Shown in pieces: positions 17,591-26,196 of a DNA stretch of 64,000 nt (position 1 is its first letter; each line of letters starts with the position of its first letter). The notes under the pieces were generated by a model, which saw nothing but the letters and a program-made list of their open reading frames with translations, had not been told where the DNA came from and did not search any database. Source of the stretch: Nocardioides sp. QY071 (lineage in GTDB: Bacteria > Actinomycetota > Actinomycetes > Propionibacteriales > Nocardioidaceae); the NCBI RefSeq assembly GCF_029961765.1, contig NZ_CP124681.1, forward strand, positions 5,394,001 through 5,458,000, written 5' to 3'. The translations under genes and the position numbers were made by a program.

Positions 17591-19561
17591 TCACTCCCGG
17601 CGCTGGAACAGCCGCACGACCACCCGCAGCGCCAGCGTCACCCCGCAGAACCCGAGCGCGAGCCCCAACAGGCCGAAGAGCGAGAGCTCCTCGGTCAGCC
17701 GGGGCCCGCCGCCGTTCAGGCCGAGGACGACGGCGAGGATGCAGGCGGTGATGCCGAAGGCGGCGGCCAGGCCGTTGTTGACCTGGTCGCGCAGCCAGGC
17801 GCGGTCGTCGGCGTCGCCGAAGGCGCGGGTCCGGACGGTGAAGGTCCCCTCGCCGAGGGCGCTGGTGAGGTGCTCGACGCGCTCGGGCAGGCGGCGGGCG
17901 ATGGCGGCGACGACGCCGGCCTGGCTGACGGCCTGGGCGGCGACCCGCTTCGGCCCGGCCAGGCGACGCATCAGCGCGGGCAGCTGGGAGCGGGCCGACC
18001 GGAGCAGGCTGCTGCCGGGGTCGAGCAGGGTGATCGCGGCCTCGACCGAGGTGAGGGTACGGAAGGCCGCGGCCACGTCGCCGGGTACGCCGATGCCGTG
18101 GCGGCGCAGCACCGCGAAGATCCGGGTGAAGGTGTCCCCGCCGATCGTGGACTGCAGCTGGAGGGCGGCGATCTCGCGGCCCAGCTCGCGACGCAGGAGC
18201 GGGACGTCCAGGTGGTCGGGTACGTCGAACGCCAGGGTCAGCGCGTCGACCGCGGACACCGCGTCGTCGCTGAGGATCGCGAACAGCAGCAGGGCGAGCA
18301 GCTGCCGGGTCTCGCTGTCGAGGATGCCGACGGCGCCGAAGTCGAGCAGCCCGATCCGCCCGTCGTCGAGGACCAGGATGTTGCCCGGGTGCAGGTCGGC
18401 GTGGAAGACGCCGGCGACGAAGACGGTGTCGAGCAGCGCGCCGATCAGGGTGTCGGCGAGCTCGACCCGGCGCTCGGCGGACAGGGCGGCGACAGCCGGC
18501 TCCCCCGCCGAGAGCGGGGTGCCGTGCAGCCGGTCCATCACCAGGACGCGGCGGGTGCTGAGCGCGGTGTCGACGGCCGGGACCACGATGTCGGGGCGAT
18601 CGCGCAGCGTGGCCGCGCCGGCGTCGGTGTTGCCCGCCTCGATCCGGTAGTCGAGCTCCTCGCGCAGCGACTGCGCGAGGCCGGCGGCGAGCCGCGACAC
18701 CGCCATGTCGCGCGCCCACGGCCAGCGCTGCTCGGCGGTCCGGGCCAGGCGCACCAGGATGTCGGTGTCGACCTCGACCTGCCGGCGGGCCTTGCTGCGC
18801 TGCACCTTGACCACGACCTCCCGGCCGTCGTGCAGGGTCGCGGTGTGCACCTGGGCCACCGACGCCGCAGCGAGCGGCGAGGTGTCGAAGGCGGCGAACA
18901 GGATGTCCGGCCGGTCACCGAGGTCGGCCTCGATGGTGGCGGCCACGGCGGCGTACGGCTCCGGATCCGCATCGGACTGCAGGGTCGCGAGCGCGCGCGT
19001 GGTCTCGGCGGGCAGCAGGTCGTCGCGGGTGGCGAGGATCTGGCCGAGCTTGACGAAGGTGACGCCCGACTCGTTGAACACCGACGCGAGGGCGGGCCCG
19101 AAGGAGGCCGACCCGGGACCGCGGCGCAGCACCGTGCCGAGCCCGGAACCGGTGGCGGCACGGCCGATCTGGACGTAGCGACGCGTCCGCCGCAGCCACG
19201 CGCGGAACCGGCCGACAGCCTCGCGCGGCCCGGGCACCGTGCCCGACGGGACCAGCACCTCGAGCAGCATCACGACGGCGAGCGCGGCCGCGAAGACCCA
19301 CAGGCAGGCGACCAGCAGGAACGCGACCGCGGTGCCCTGGGACGTGGTCAGCCTCCCGGCCTCGGTGCCGACGCCGGCCTCCACAGCGAGCTTGCCGGTG
19401 ATCGGAACGCCCACCAGCAGCGCGATCCAGGCCACCAGCAAGGTGCGCAGCCAACCCACCCGGGCGCCGAGGATGCGGCGGATCACCGCCCCGAGGCCGG
19501 CAGCCAGGACGAGGGTCATCGCGGCGGTGTACGCCCAGACGAGTGCTCCCACGCGCCCCAC
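17591..19561 (-). CDS. ABC1/UbiB/AarF-family atypical kinase with membrane segments
   Basis: A 656-residue protein. Three hydrophobic helices near the N-terminus precede a UbiB-type kinase domain with FVKLGQILATRDDLLP (the KxGQ motif), PLAAASVAQVHTA, VVVKVQR (ATP lysine), the catalytic HADLHPGN at about residue 387 and LDFGAVG (DFG) at about 405. Two more hydrophobic helices close the protein. Family members support quinone or isoprenoid-lipid metabolism; their exact reaction is unsettled. A GTG just after the first codons (VGALVWAY) is an alternative start. Confidence 0.9.
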   Translation of the reverse strand: MGRVGALVWAYTAAMTLVLAAGLGAVIRRILGARVGWLRTLLVAWIALLVGVPITGKLAVEAGVGTEAGRLTTSQGTAVAFLLVACLWVFAAALAVVMLLEVLVPSGTVPGPREAVGRFRAWLRRTRRYVQIGRAATGSGLGTVLRRGPGSASFGPALASVFNESGVTFVKLGQILATRDDLLPAETTRALATLQSDADPEPYAAVAATIEADLGDRPDILFAAFDTSPLAAASVAQVHTATLHDGREVVVKVQRSKARRQVEVDTDILVRLARTAEQRWPWARDMAVSRLAAGLAQSLREELDYRIEAGNTDAGAATLRDRPDIVVPAVDTALSTRRVLVMDRLHGTPLSAGEPAVAALSAERRVELADTLIGALLDTVFVAGVFHADLHPGNILVLDDGRIGLLDFGAVGILDSETRQLLALLLFAILSDDAVSAVDALTLAFDVPDHLDVPLLRRELGREIAALQLQSTIGGDTFTRIFAVLRRHGIGVPGDVAAAFRTLTSVEAAITLLDPGSSLLRSARSQLPALMRRLAGPKRVAAQAVSQAGVVAAIARRLPERVEHLTSALGEGTFTVRTRAFGDADDRAWLRDQVNNGLAAAFGITACILAVVLGLNGGGPRLTEELSLFGLLGLALGFCGVTLALRVVVRLFQRRE

Positions 19562-19616
19562 CGTAGGCGGCGACCGACGCCGCGAAGGGGAGGCTCAGGG
19601 CCCGACCGGGGACGGG

Positions 19617-20132
19617 TCAGGGGGAGGTCAGGGCGATCACCGGTGCGACGAACCGCTCGACCAGCCGCCGTTCCTCGGCCACGTCGCCGCCGGGGACGGT
19701 GAGGAGCGAGACGATCACCCGCACGAGCCAGCGGGCGGCCTCCGGGTCCGGCGCCATGGTGAGCCCGAGCGCCTGGACGACCTCCGAGCCCTGGGCGAGG
19801 TCCGCTGTCCGGGCGGCGTCAGGCTCGCGGAACCAGGCCGCCAGCGCCGGTGCCGCCCGGACGTGGCGCAGCGTCGCGAGGACGCCGTCGGTCACGGTGG
19901 CGGGCGCCTCGGCGGCGACCGAGGCCCCGACCCGGACCGCCTCGCGCTGCACGAACGCCAGCTGGAGGGCGGGCCGGTCGGGGAAGTAGCGGTAGAGAGT
20001 CGCCCGCGAGCAGCCTGCGGCGACGGCGATCTCGCCCATCGCGACCGCGTCGACGCCGCGCTCGGCGAAGAGCCCGCCGGCCGCGTCGAGGATCCGCTCC
20101 ACCGCCGGCGTACGACGGTCGACCCAGCTCAC
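19617..20132 (-). CDS. TetR-family regulator co-transcribed with P450
   Basis: A 171-residue repressor. The helix-turn-helix reads ILDAAGGLFAERGVDAVAMG followed by IAVAAGCSRATLYRYFPDR; the C-terminal ligand domain is unassigned. The GTG at 20132 overlaps the P450 stop by four bases and is preferred to an ATG 18 codons upstream. Twin palindromes upstream of the P450 are its likely operators, making this an autoregulated pair. Confidence 0.88.
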   Translation of the reverse strand: MSWVDRRTPAVERILDAAGGLFAERGVDAVAMGEIAVAAGCSRATLYRYFPDRPALQLAFVQREAVRVGASVAAEAPATVTDGVLATLRHVRAAPALAAWFREPDAARTADLAQGSEVVQALGLTMAPDPEAARWLVRVIVSLLTVPGGDVAEERRLVERFVAPVIALTSP

Positions 20133-21331
20133 GAGACCACCAGCGGAACCGAGAGCGGACGGCGGACGTACGGCCCGGGCGCCCACGTGACCGCGTCCTC
20201 GTCGATCGTGAAGTCGGGGATCCGGGCGAGCAGCTCCTCCAGGGCGACGGTGATCTGCAGCCGCGCGGCGGCCGCGCCCAGGCAGTGGTGGTGGCCCTGG
20301 CCGAAGCTGAGCACCTGGCTCGGGCGGCGGCGTACGTCGAGGAGCTCGGCGTCCGGTCCGTACCTGCGCGGGTCGCGGTTGCCGGCGCCGTACAGCAGCA
20401 GCACCTTGCGTCCCGCCGGGATGTGCACCCCGCGCAGCTCGACGTCGCGGGTGGTCGTGCGGGCCAGGCCCTGGACCGGGGAGGTGAGCCGCAGGAACTC
20501 CTCGACGGCGTCCGGGACCAGCCCGGGGTCGCGGGCGAGGAGGGCGCGCTGGTCGGGGTGTGCGGCGAGCAGCTGGGCCGCGCCGCCGAGAGCGCCGGTG
20601 GAGGTGTCGTTGCCACCCGCGACCATGGTGAACACGAACGCGAGGATCTCGAGCAGGTCCGTCCGCGCCATGACCAGCTGGGAGACGGTGTCCTCGCCGG
20701 GCGCGCTGCGGCGGCGCTCGACGAGGTCGGCGAAGTACGTCATCAGCTCCGTCGTCGCGCTCGCCGCCTCGGCCGCCGCCAGCACGCCCTCGCCCGCGAC
20801 GTTGGCCGCGACGATCGCGCTGCTCCAGTCGTCAAACCGTGGCTGGTCCTCGACCGGCACGCCGAGGTAGTGCCCGACGACCAGGCTCGGCAGCGGCTTG
20901 AACAGCTCGGCCACGACGTCGCCGCCGCCGGCCGCGCGCAGCGCGTCCAGCCGGTCGGCGGCGAACGCCCGCACCACGGGCTCGAGGTCGCGCACCTGGC
21001 GCGGCGTGAACCCGCGCGCCACCAGCCGGCGGAAGGTCGTGTGGACGGGCGGGTCGGTCATCACGAACGGCGGGTTGTCGACCAGCCCGATCCGCTCGAG
21101 CTCGTCGTACTCCACGGTCAGGCCGCCGGTGCTGGAGTACGTCGCCACGTCCACCGCCGCCGCCAGCACGTCGGCGTGCCGCGACAGGACGTAGTGGTCG
21201 TGCTCGGGGTGTCGCCGCGGCACCACGTGGTGGACCGGGTCGTGGTCGCGCAGCCAGGCGTAGGACGCCCAGGGGTCGCGCCACGCCGCGCCGCCGCCCG
21301 GCCGGTAGCCCTGGGACAGTTCAGCCGACAT
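20129..21331 (-). CDS. cytochrome P450 monooxygenase
   Basis: A 400-residue soluble class-I P450. The haem loop is FGQGHHHCLGAAAAR with Cys350 as thiolate ligand. The I-helix reads VAGGNDTSTGALGG, where Asn replaces the usual Glu/Asp in the AGxET motif. The ExxR motif is EEFLR. It starts at ATG 21331. It needs a ferredoxin and reductase from elsewhere. The co-transcribed TetR suggests substrate-induced expression. Substrate unknown. Confidence 0.92.
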   Translation of the reverse strand: MSAELSQGYRPGGGAAWRDPWASYAWLRDHDPVHHVVPRRHPEHDHYVLSRHADVLAAAVDVATYSSTGGLTVEYDELERIGLVDNPPFVMTDPPVHTTFRRLVARGFTPRQVRDLEPVVRAFAADRLDALRAAGGGDVVAELFKPLPSLVVGHYLGVPVEDQPRFDDWSSAIVAANVAGEGVLAAAEAASATTELMTYFADLVERRRSAPGEDTVSQLVMARTDLLEILAFVFTMVAGGNDTSTGALGGAAQLLAAHPDQRALLARDPGLVPDAVEEFLRLTSPVQGLARTTTRDVELRGVHIPAGRKVLLLYGAGNRDPRRYGPDAELLDVRRRPSQVLSFGQGHHHCLGAAAARLQITVALEELLARIPDFTIDEDAVTWAPGPYVRRPLSVPLVVS

Positions 21332-21377
21332 GCCACAAGCGTGAGACAAGTTGGCCGATCTGTCCAGTGCCGCCAAA

Positions 21378-21443
21378 CCGTTCGATCGAACGGCTTGGGG
21401 GACTTCTTGCTACAACAACCCGCTCGAACCGTTCGATCGAACG
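21378..21443. promoter_or_regulatory. twin palindromic operators upstream of the P450-tetR operon
   Basis: CCGTTCGATCGAACGG at 21378-21393 and CGTTCGATCGAACG at 21430-21443 are perfect palindromes sharing a 14-base core. Their centres are 51 bases apart, close to five helical turns. They lie 47 bases upstream of the P450 ATG, where a TetR dimer would block transcription. Binding is inferred. Confidence 0.72.
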
Positions 21444-21463
21444 ATCTGGTCGCGCGGGGAGGC

Positions 21464-21997
21464 TCAGGCGATGATCGCCTCCGGCACCGACCCCTCGGGC
21501 GCGCGACGCTCGGCGTCGGTCAGCCAGGCCAGCTGCTCGAGCCGGTCGAGGATCGTGTGCAGCAGGTCGGCCGTGGTCGGGTCCGCGGCGTCGACGGCGT
21601 CGTGGACCTCACGGACGGTGCCGGTGACGGCGTAGATCGAGGCGACGATCGCGTCGATGGCCTCACCGGTCGCGACCTCGCCACCCGGGAAGGCGGGGAG
21701 GCTGGACTGGGCGGCGGTGCGGGCCGAGGTGCCGTCGGGGACGACGTACAGCGCACGCATCCGCTCGGCGACGGCGTCGGTGAACTCCCGGGCGGCGTCG
21801 ACGATCTCGTCGAGCTGCAGGTGCAGGTCGCGGAAGTTCGGGCCGACCGCGTTCCAGTGCGCCTGCTTGCCCTGGAGGGCGAGGTCGTTGAGGTCGACGA
21901 GGACCCGCTGGAGGTGTCCGGCGAGGGCCGCGTCGGCGCGGAACGCGGGGTGGGAGACGTGCTGGGTCGAGCGGTGACGGGTCACGGTGGTGGCCAC
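21464..21997 (-). CDS. dps: Dps-family DNA-binding ferritin
   Basis: A 177-residue Dps-like mini-ferritin. The ferroxidase-site signature is LQGKQAHWNAVGPNFRDLHL followed by QLDEIVD. Family members form 12-subunit shells that oxidise Fe(II) with peroxide and protect DNA. The N-terminal tail (MATTVTRHRSTQHVSH) is basic. A 25-base palindrome resembling peroxide/iron regulator sites lies 47 bases upstream of the ATG. Confidence 0.92.
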   Translation of the reverse strand: MATTVTRHRSTQHVSHPAFRADAALAGHLQRVLVDLNDLALQGKQAHWNAVGPNFRDLHLQLDEIVDAAREFTDAVAERMRALYVVPDGTSARTAAQSSLPAFPGGEVATGEAIDAIVASIYAVTGTVREVHDAVDAADPTTADLLHTILDRLEQLAWLTDAERRAPEGSVPEAIIA

Positions 21998-22043
21998 GGG
22001 TGGTGCTCCCTTCGAGTGGATGTCGGTGGACCCAGCCTGACAT

Positions 22044-22068
22044 CTTTTCTGGAACGATTCCAGAAAAG
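22044..22068. promoter_or_regulatory. 25-bp palindrome upstream of dps, candidate Fur-family or redox operator
   Basis: Perfect 11-base arms CTTTTCTGGAA and TTCCAGAAAAG flank the spacer CGA. It sits in the 186-base gap between dps and the divergent ABC exporter. The TTCCAGAAAA half-site reminds me of FurA/katG-type operators of mycobacteria, but I cannot verify that. A 9-base direct repeat GCCTTGCCT lies just downstream, twice within 22071-22100. Confidence 0.65.
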
Positions 22069-22183
22069 GAAGCCTTGCCTAGGATCGCCCAGCCTTGCCT
22101 CACCGACGATGAGTTCGGCTGTCGGTGGCGGTCCCTACGGTCGAAGCACACCGACACGGGTACGACGACACGCAGGGACGGCG

Positions 22184-23161
22184 ATGAGCGAACCGATGAT
22201 CAGCGCGACCGGACTGGTCAAGCGCTACCAGGACGTCGAGGCCCTGGCCGGCCTCGACCTGGCCGTGCCGGAGGGGAAGGTGCTGGCGCTGCTCGGGCCC
22301 AACGGCGCCGGCAAGACCACCGCGGTGCGCTGCCTGACGACGCTGCTGCGACCCGACGCCGGCGAGATCCGGGTCGCCGGCGTCGACGTGCTGGCGGACC
22401 CCTCCGCGGCCAAGGCGAGGATCGGGCTGTCGGGGCAGTACGCCGCCGTCGACGAGCACCTCACCGCCGCCGAGAACCTCGTGATGATCGGCCGGCTCTA
22501 CCACCTCGGCCGCGGACCGGCCCGGGCCCGGGCGGGCGAGCTGCTCGAGCGCTTCGACCTCACCGAGTTCGCGAGCCGCCCGACCAAGACCTACTCCGGC
22601 GGCCAGCGCCGGCGCCTGGACCTCGCTTGCGCCCTGGTCGCGGCGCCGCCGGTGATCGTGCTCGACGAGCCGACCACCGGGCTCGACCCGCGCAGCCGGC
22701 AGCTGATGTGGGACGTGATCCGCGAGCTCGTGGCCGACGGCGCGACGCTGCTGCTGACGACGCAGTACCTCGAGGAGGCCGACGTGCTGGCCGACGACAT
22801 CGTGGTGATCGACCACGGCCGCCAGATCGCCCACGGCACGGCCGACGAGCTCAAGGCGCAGACCGGCGGCCAACGGATCGAGGTCGTTCTCACCAGCGCC
22901 GCCGACACCGAGGCCGCCGCCCGGGTGCTCGACCAGGTCGCGGTCGGCGAGGTGCAGGTCACCGGCGGCGGGCGCGAGCTCGCCGCGGCCGTCGGCGACG
23001 AGGCCGCGGGCGACCTGCTGCGTGTGCTGCAGGGCTTCGAGCGCGACGCGGTCAAGGTCCTCGACGTCGGGCTGCGCCGCCCCACCCTCGACGACGTCTT
23101 CCTCACCCTGACCGGGCATGACAGCCATGACGGCACCGAGACCACGGAGGTCGAGCAGTGA
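22184..23161 (+). CDS. ABC exporter ATP-binding protein, DrrA type
   Basis: A 325-residue ATPase of the daunorubicin-resistance (DrrA) family. Walker A is GPNGAGKTT, the signature is YSGGQRRRLD and Walker B is VIVLDEPTTGLD, followed by TTQYLEEADVLAD. The C-terminal about 100 residues ending RRPTLDDVFLTLTGHD are the DrrA-specific domain. Start ATG 22184 has a GGGACG site. It overlaps the permease gene by four bases. It exports a hydrophobic drug or lipid; the substrate is unknown. Confidence 0.93.
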   Translation: MSEPMISATGLVKRYQDVEALAGLDLAVPEGKVLALLGPNGAGKTTAVRCLTTLLRPDAGEIRVAGVDVLADPSAAKARIGLSGQYAAVDEHLTAAENLVMIGRLYHLGRGPARARAGELLERFDLTEFASRPTKTYSGGQRRRLDLACALVAAPPVIVLDEPTTGLDPRSRQLMWDVIRELVADGATLLLTTQYLEEADVLADDIVVIDHGRQIAHGTADELKAQTGGQRIEVVLTSAADTEAAARVLDQVAVGEVQVTGGGRELAAAVGDEAAGDLLRVLQGFERDAVKVLDVGLRRPTLDDVFLTLTGHDSHDGTETTEVEQ

Positions 23162-23958
23162 GCACCCTGACCCAGGCCGCGAGCGACGGCTGGGTGGTCG
23201 CCCAGCGCAACCTGATCAAGATCGTGCGGGTGCCCGAGATCCTGGTCTTCGTGCTGATCAGCCCGATCATGTTCGTGCTGCTCTTCGCCTACGTGTTCGG
23301 CGGCGCGATCGAGACCCCCGGCGTCAACTACCGCGAGTGGCTGATCGCCGGGATCTTCGGCCAGACCATCGTGTTCGGCGCGACCTTCACCGGTGCGGGC
23401 CTCGCCGAGGACATGCAGAAGGGCATCATCGACCGGTTCCGGTCGCTGCCGATGTCCAGCTCCGCGGTGCTGGTCGGGCGCACGTCCTCCGACGTCGTCT
23501 ACAACGTGCTCTCGCTGGTGATCATGGCGCTGACCGGGCTGCTCGTCGGCTGGCGGATCCGGGAGGGCTTCGTCGACGCGATCGCCGGCTTCGCGCTGCT
23601 CCTCGTCTTCGGCTACGCGATCAGCTGGGTGATGGCGTGGGTCGGCCTGATGGTGCCCAGCGTCGAGGTCATCAACAACGCCTCGTTCATCGTGATCATG
23701 CCGCTGACCTTCGTCTCCAACGCGTTCGTGCCGACCGCGTCGTTCAACAAGGTGCTCAAGCCGGTCGTCGAGTGGAACCCGGTCTCCGCGGTCACCCAGG
23801 CCAGCCGCGACCTGTTCGGCAACACCGGCGTCGGCCCCGGCTCGGACGCCTGGTCACTGCAGCACCCGGTCGCCTACACGCTGATCTGGGTGGTGGCGAT
23901 CATCGCGGTCTTCGCCCCGCTGTCCGTACGGCGCTACCGGCTCACCACGAGCCGCTAG
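23158..23958 (+). CDS. ABC-2-type exporter permease, DrrB type
   Basis: A 266-residue, six-helix ABC-2 permease. Typical segments are ARNL-like VAQRNLIKIVRVPEILVFVL, GIIDRFRSLPMSSSAVLVGR and NNASFIVIMPLTFVSNAFVP. GTG start overlaps the ATPase stop. It pairs with the DrrA-type ATPase as a homodimeric exporter channel. It converges with a P450 gene 16 bases away. Confidence 0.92.
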   Translation: MSTLTQAASDGWVVAQRNLIKIVRVPEILVFVLISPIMFVLLFAYVFGGAIETPGVNYREWLIAGIFGQTIVFGATFTGAGLAEDMQKGIIDRFRSLPMSSSAVLVGRTSSDVVYNVLSLVIMALTGLLVGWRIREGFVDAIAGFALLLVFGYAISWVMAWVGLMVPSVEVINNASFIVIMPLTFVSNAFVPTASFNKVLKPVVEWNPVSAVTQASRDLFGNTGVGPGSDAWSLQHPVAYTLIWVVAIIAVFAPLSVRRYRLTTSR

Positions 23959-23974
23959 CCCCGATGTTTCGTGT

Positions 23975-25330
23975 CTAGGCGCGCCCACTGGCCACACGGT
24001 CGCCGCCGGTGAGCACCGGCAGCGCCTCGACGCCGTAGACCGCCGACAGCTTGCGGAAGTCGAGCTCGGAGATGTCCGCGGCCATGGTGAGGTCCGGGAA
24101 CCGCTCGGCGAGCATCCGCAGCGCGGTCCGCAGCTCCATCCGGGCCAGCTCGGCGCCGACGCACCGGTGCATGCCCCACCCGAAGGCCAGGTGCCGGGTC
24201 GGCTCGCGGGACGGGTCGAACTCGTCGAGGCCGGGGGCCAGCCGCGGGTCGCGGTTGGCGGCGAGCAGGGAGACGCCGACCGCGTCGCCCTCCTTGATCT
24301 GCACGCCACCGACGACCACGTCCTGCTTGGCGAAGCGCAGGAAGGCGAGCTGGACCACGCACAGGTGACGCAGCAGCTCCTCGACGACCTGGTTGACCTG
24401 CTCGGCGTTCTCCGAGCGCAGCATCTCGCCGGCCTTCGGGGTGGTCGCGATCAGGTAGGCGCCCAGCGCCAGCATCGATGCGGAGGTCTCGTAGCCGCCG
24501 AGGAACACGCCGTCGGCGATGCCGCCGAGGGTGACGTCGTCGAGCTCGTCGCCATGCTCCTGCAGCAGCGCGCCGATCAGGCCGTCGCCCGGGTTCGCCC
24601 GCTGCTCGCGCACGGCGTTGATCAGGAACTCGCGGGTGTGCGCGGCCGCCCCGAACGCGCCGGCGCCGCCCTCGGTGAGGTCGAAGCGGGCCACGCCGAG
24701 CTCCAGGAACCGAGCCCGGTCGTCGACCGGGAGGCCGAGCAGGTCGCAGATGACGTCGAACGGTACGGCGAACGCGAACTCCTCGACCATGTCGACCGGA
24801 CGCCCGTCGCGGCCGGCCTCGGCCATCGCGTCCAGCCGCTGCTCGACGATCGCCTCGATGCCGGGCTGCAGCCGGGCGAGGCGGCGCATCGTGAACTCGG
24901 GGGTCAGGTAGCGCCGCAGCGCGGTGTGCAGCGGGGGGTCGGTCATGCCGAGGCCGCCGATCTGCTCCTCGTCGGAGCGGCCCTCCTGGGACACGAACTG
25001 CCCGAGGTCGTTGGACCACACCTCGGCGCCGCCGGCGAGCACCTCGCGCGCCTCGTCGTACCCGCTGACCATCCACACGCCCTTGCCGAACAGGTCGGCG
25101 AGCTTCTTGACCGGCTCGTCGGCCTGCGCCTTCACGAGCTCGGGCACGGGGTCGAGCCCGTCACGGCGCAGCGGGAGCGTGAACGCGTCCGGAAGGAAGC
25201 GAAGCTTGCGCAGGTCGATGCCGTTGCGCATGGTCCGGTTGAGCAGCCAGATGCCGATCCGCTGCTTGGCGGGACCCAGCACGGGGTCCAGGACAGGCCG
25301 GAGCAGCGAGTCGAAGAGGGGGATGCGCAT
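23975..25330 (-). CDS. cytochrome P450 monooxygenase (second)
   Basis: A 451-residue P450 with haem loop FGWGMHRCVGAELAR (Cys390), ExxR as EELLR and I-helix VFLGGYETSASMLALG, where the usual acid-alcohol pair is Glu-Thr. It is about 50 residues longer at the N-terminus than the other P450 in the window (MRIPLFDSLLRPVLDPVL, with LNRTMRNGIDLRKLRFLP), a feature seen in some steroid or lipid P450 families. The ATG at 25330 has GGGGG upstream. No redox partner is adjacent. Confidence 0.9.
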   Translation of the reverse strand: MRIPLFDSLLRPVLDPVLGPAKQRIGIWLLNRTMRNGIDLRKLRFLPDAFTLPLRRDGLDPVPELVKAQADEPVKKLADLFGKGVWMVSGYDEAREVLAGGAEVWSNDLGQFVSQEGRSDEEQIGGLGMTDPPLHTALRRYLTPEFTMRRLARLQPGIEAIVEQRLDAMAEAGRDGRPVDMVEEFAFAVPFDVICDLLGLPVDDRARFLELGVARFDLTEGGAGAFGAAAHTREFLINAVREQRANPGDGLIGALLQEHGDELDDVTLGGIADGVFLGGYETSASMLALGAYLIATTPKAGEMLRSENAEQVNQVVEELLRHLCVVQLAFLRFAKQDVVVGGVQIKEGDAVGVSLLAANRDPRLAPGLDEFDPSREPTRHLAFGWGMHRCVGAELARMELRTALRMLAERFPDLTMAADISELDFRKLSAVYGVEALPVLTGGDRVASGRA

Positions 25331-25364
25331 GAGCCGTATTCCATCAGACGAGACGGCTCGACAT

Positions 25365-25382
25365 ATCCGGTGTGACCCGGAT
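25365..25382. promoter_or_regulatory. small dyad in the P450/HAD divergent gap
   Basis: ATCCGG - TGTGAC - CCGGAT lies in the 98-base gap between the divergent P450 and HAD genes. It could be an operator for either side. There is no further support. Confidence 0.3.
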
Positions 25383-25428
25383 CGCGTCCCTGACCCGACC
25401 CTGAGGTCCGCCCCGTTAGCCTGTTCGG

Positions 25429-26196
25429 GTGCCTCGGACACCTGTGGACTGGGATGCGTGGGATGCCGTGCTGTTCGACCTCGACGGGGTGGTGACACCG
25501 ACGGCCGAGGTCCACATGCACGCGTGGGCGGCGATGTTCACCTCGTTCCTCACCGCGCGGTCCGCGGCTGACCACGTCGCGTACCCGCCGTACACCGAGC
25601 AGGACTACTTCACCTACGTCGACGGGAAGCCCCGCTACGACGGGGTCCGCTCCTTCGTCGCCTCCCGCGGGATCACCCTGCCGGAGGGCACGCCGGACGA
25701 CCCGCCGACGGCGGAGACCGTGTGCGGGCTGGGCAACCGGAAGAACGAGTCGTTCAACCAGATCCTCGGCTCGGAGGGCGTCGCGGCCTACCCCGGCTCG
25801 GTGGCGCTGATCGTGGAGCTGCACGAGGCCGGCAAGCCGATGGCGGTGGTGTCGTCGTCGCGCAACGCGCCCGCAGTGGTCGCCGCGGCCGGGCTGACCG
25901 ACTACTTCGCGTTGATCATGCACGGCGGTCTGGCCGCCGAGCTCGGCCTGCGCGGCAAGCCCGCGCCGGACACCTTCACCCACGCCGCCACCGCGCTGGG
26001 CGCGACGAACGCCCGGTCGGTCGTGCTGGAGGACGCGATCAACGGCGTCGCCGCCGGGCACGCGGGTGAGTTCGGCCTCGTCATCGGGGTCGACCGCGGC
26101 GCGGGGGTCGACGCGCTGACGGCGGCGGGCGCCCACCTCGTCGTACCCGACCTCGCCGACCTGGTCCAGGCCGACACCGCGGAGGAGCAGTCATGA
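25429..26196 (+). CDS. beta-phosphoglucomutase-type HAD hydrolase
   Basis: A 255-residue HAD enzyme. Motif I is VLFDLDGVVT (Asp17 nucleophile, Asp19 acid/base). Cap-domain KNESFNQIL, motif II MAVVSSSRNAP and motif IV VVLEDAINGVAAG follow. Beta-phosphoglucomutases interconvert beta-glucose 1- and 6-phosphate. It overlaps the GH65 phosphorylase start by four bases, the classic pairing in which the phosphorylase makes beta-glucose-1-phosphate. GTG start; upstream of it lies the divergent P450. Confidence 0.9.
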   Translation: MPRTPVDWDAWDAVLFDLDGVVTPTAEVHMHAWAAMFTSFLTARSAADHVAYPPYTEQDYFTYVDGKPRYDGVRSFVASRGITLPEGTPDDPPTAETVCGLGNRKNESFNQILGSEGVAAYPGSVALIVELHEAGKPMAVVSSSRNAPAVVAAAGLTDYFALIMHGGLAAELGLRGKPAPDTFTHAATALGATNARSVVLEDAINGVAAGHAGEFGLVIGVDRGAGVDALTAAGAHLVVPDLADLVQADTAEEQS

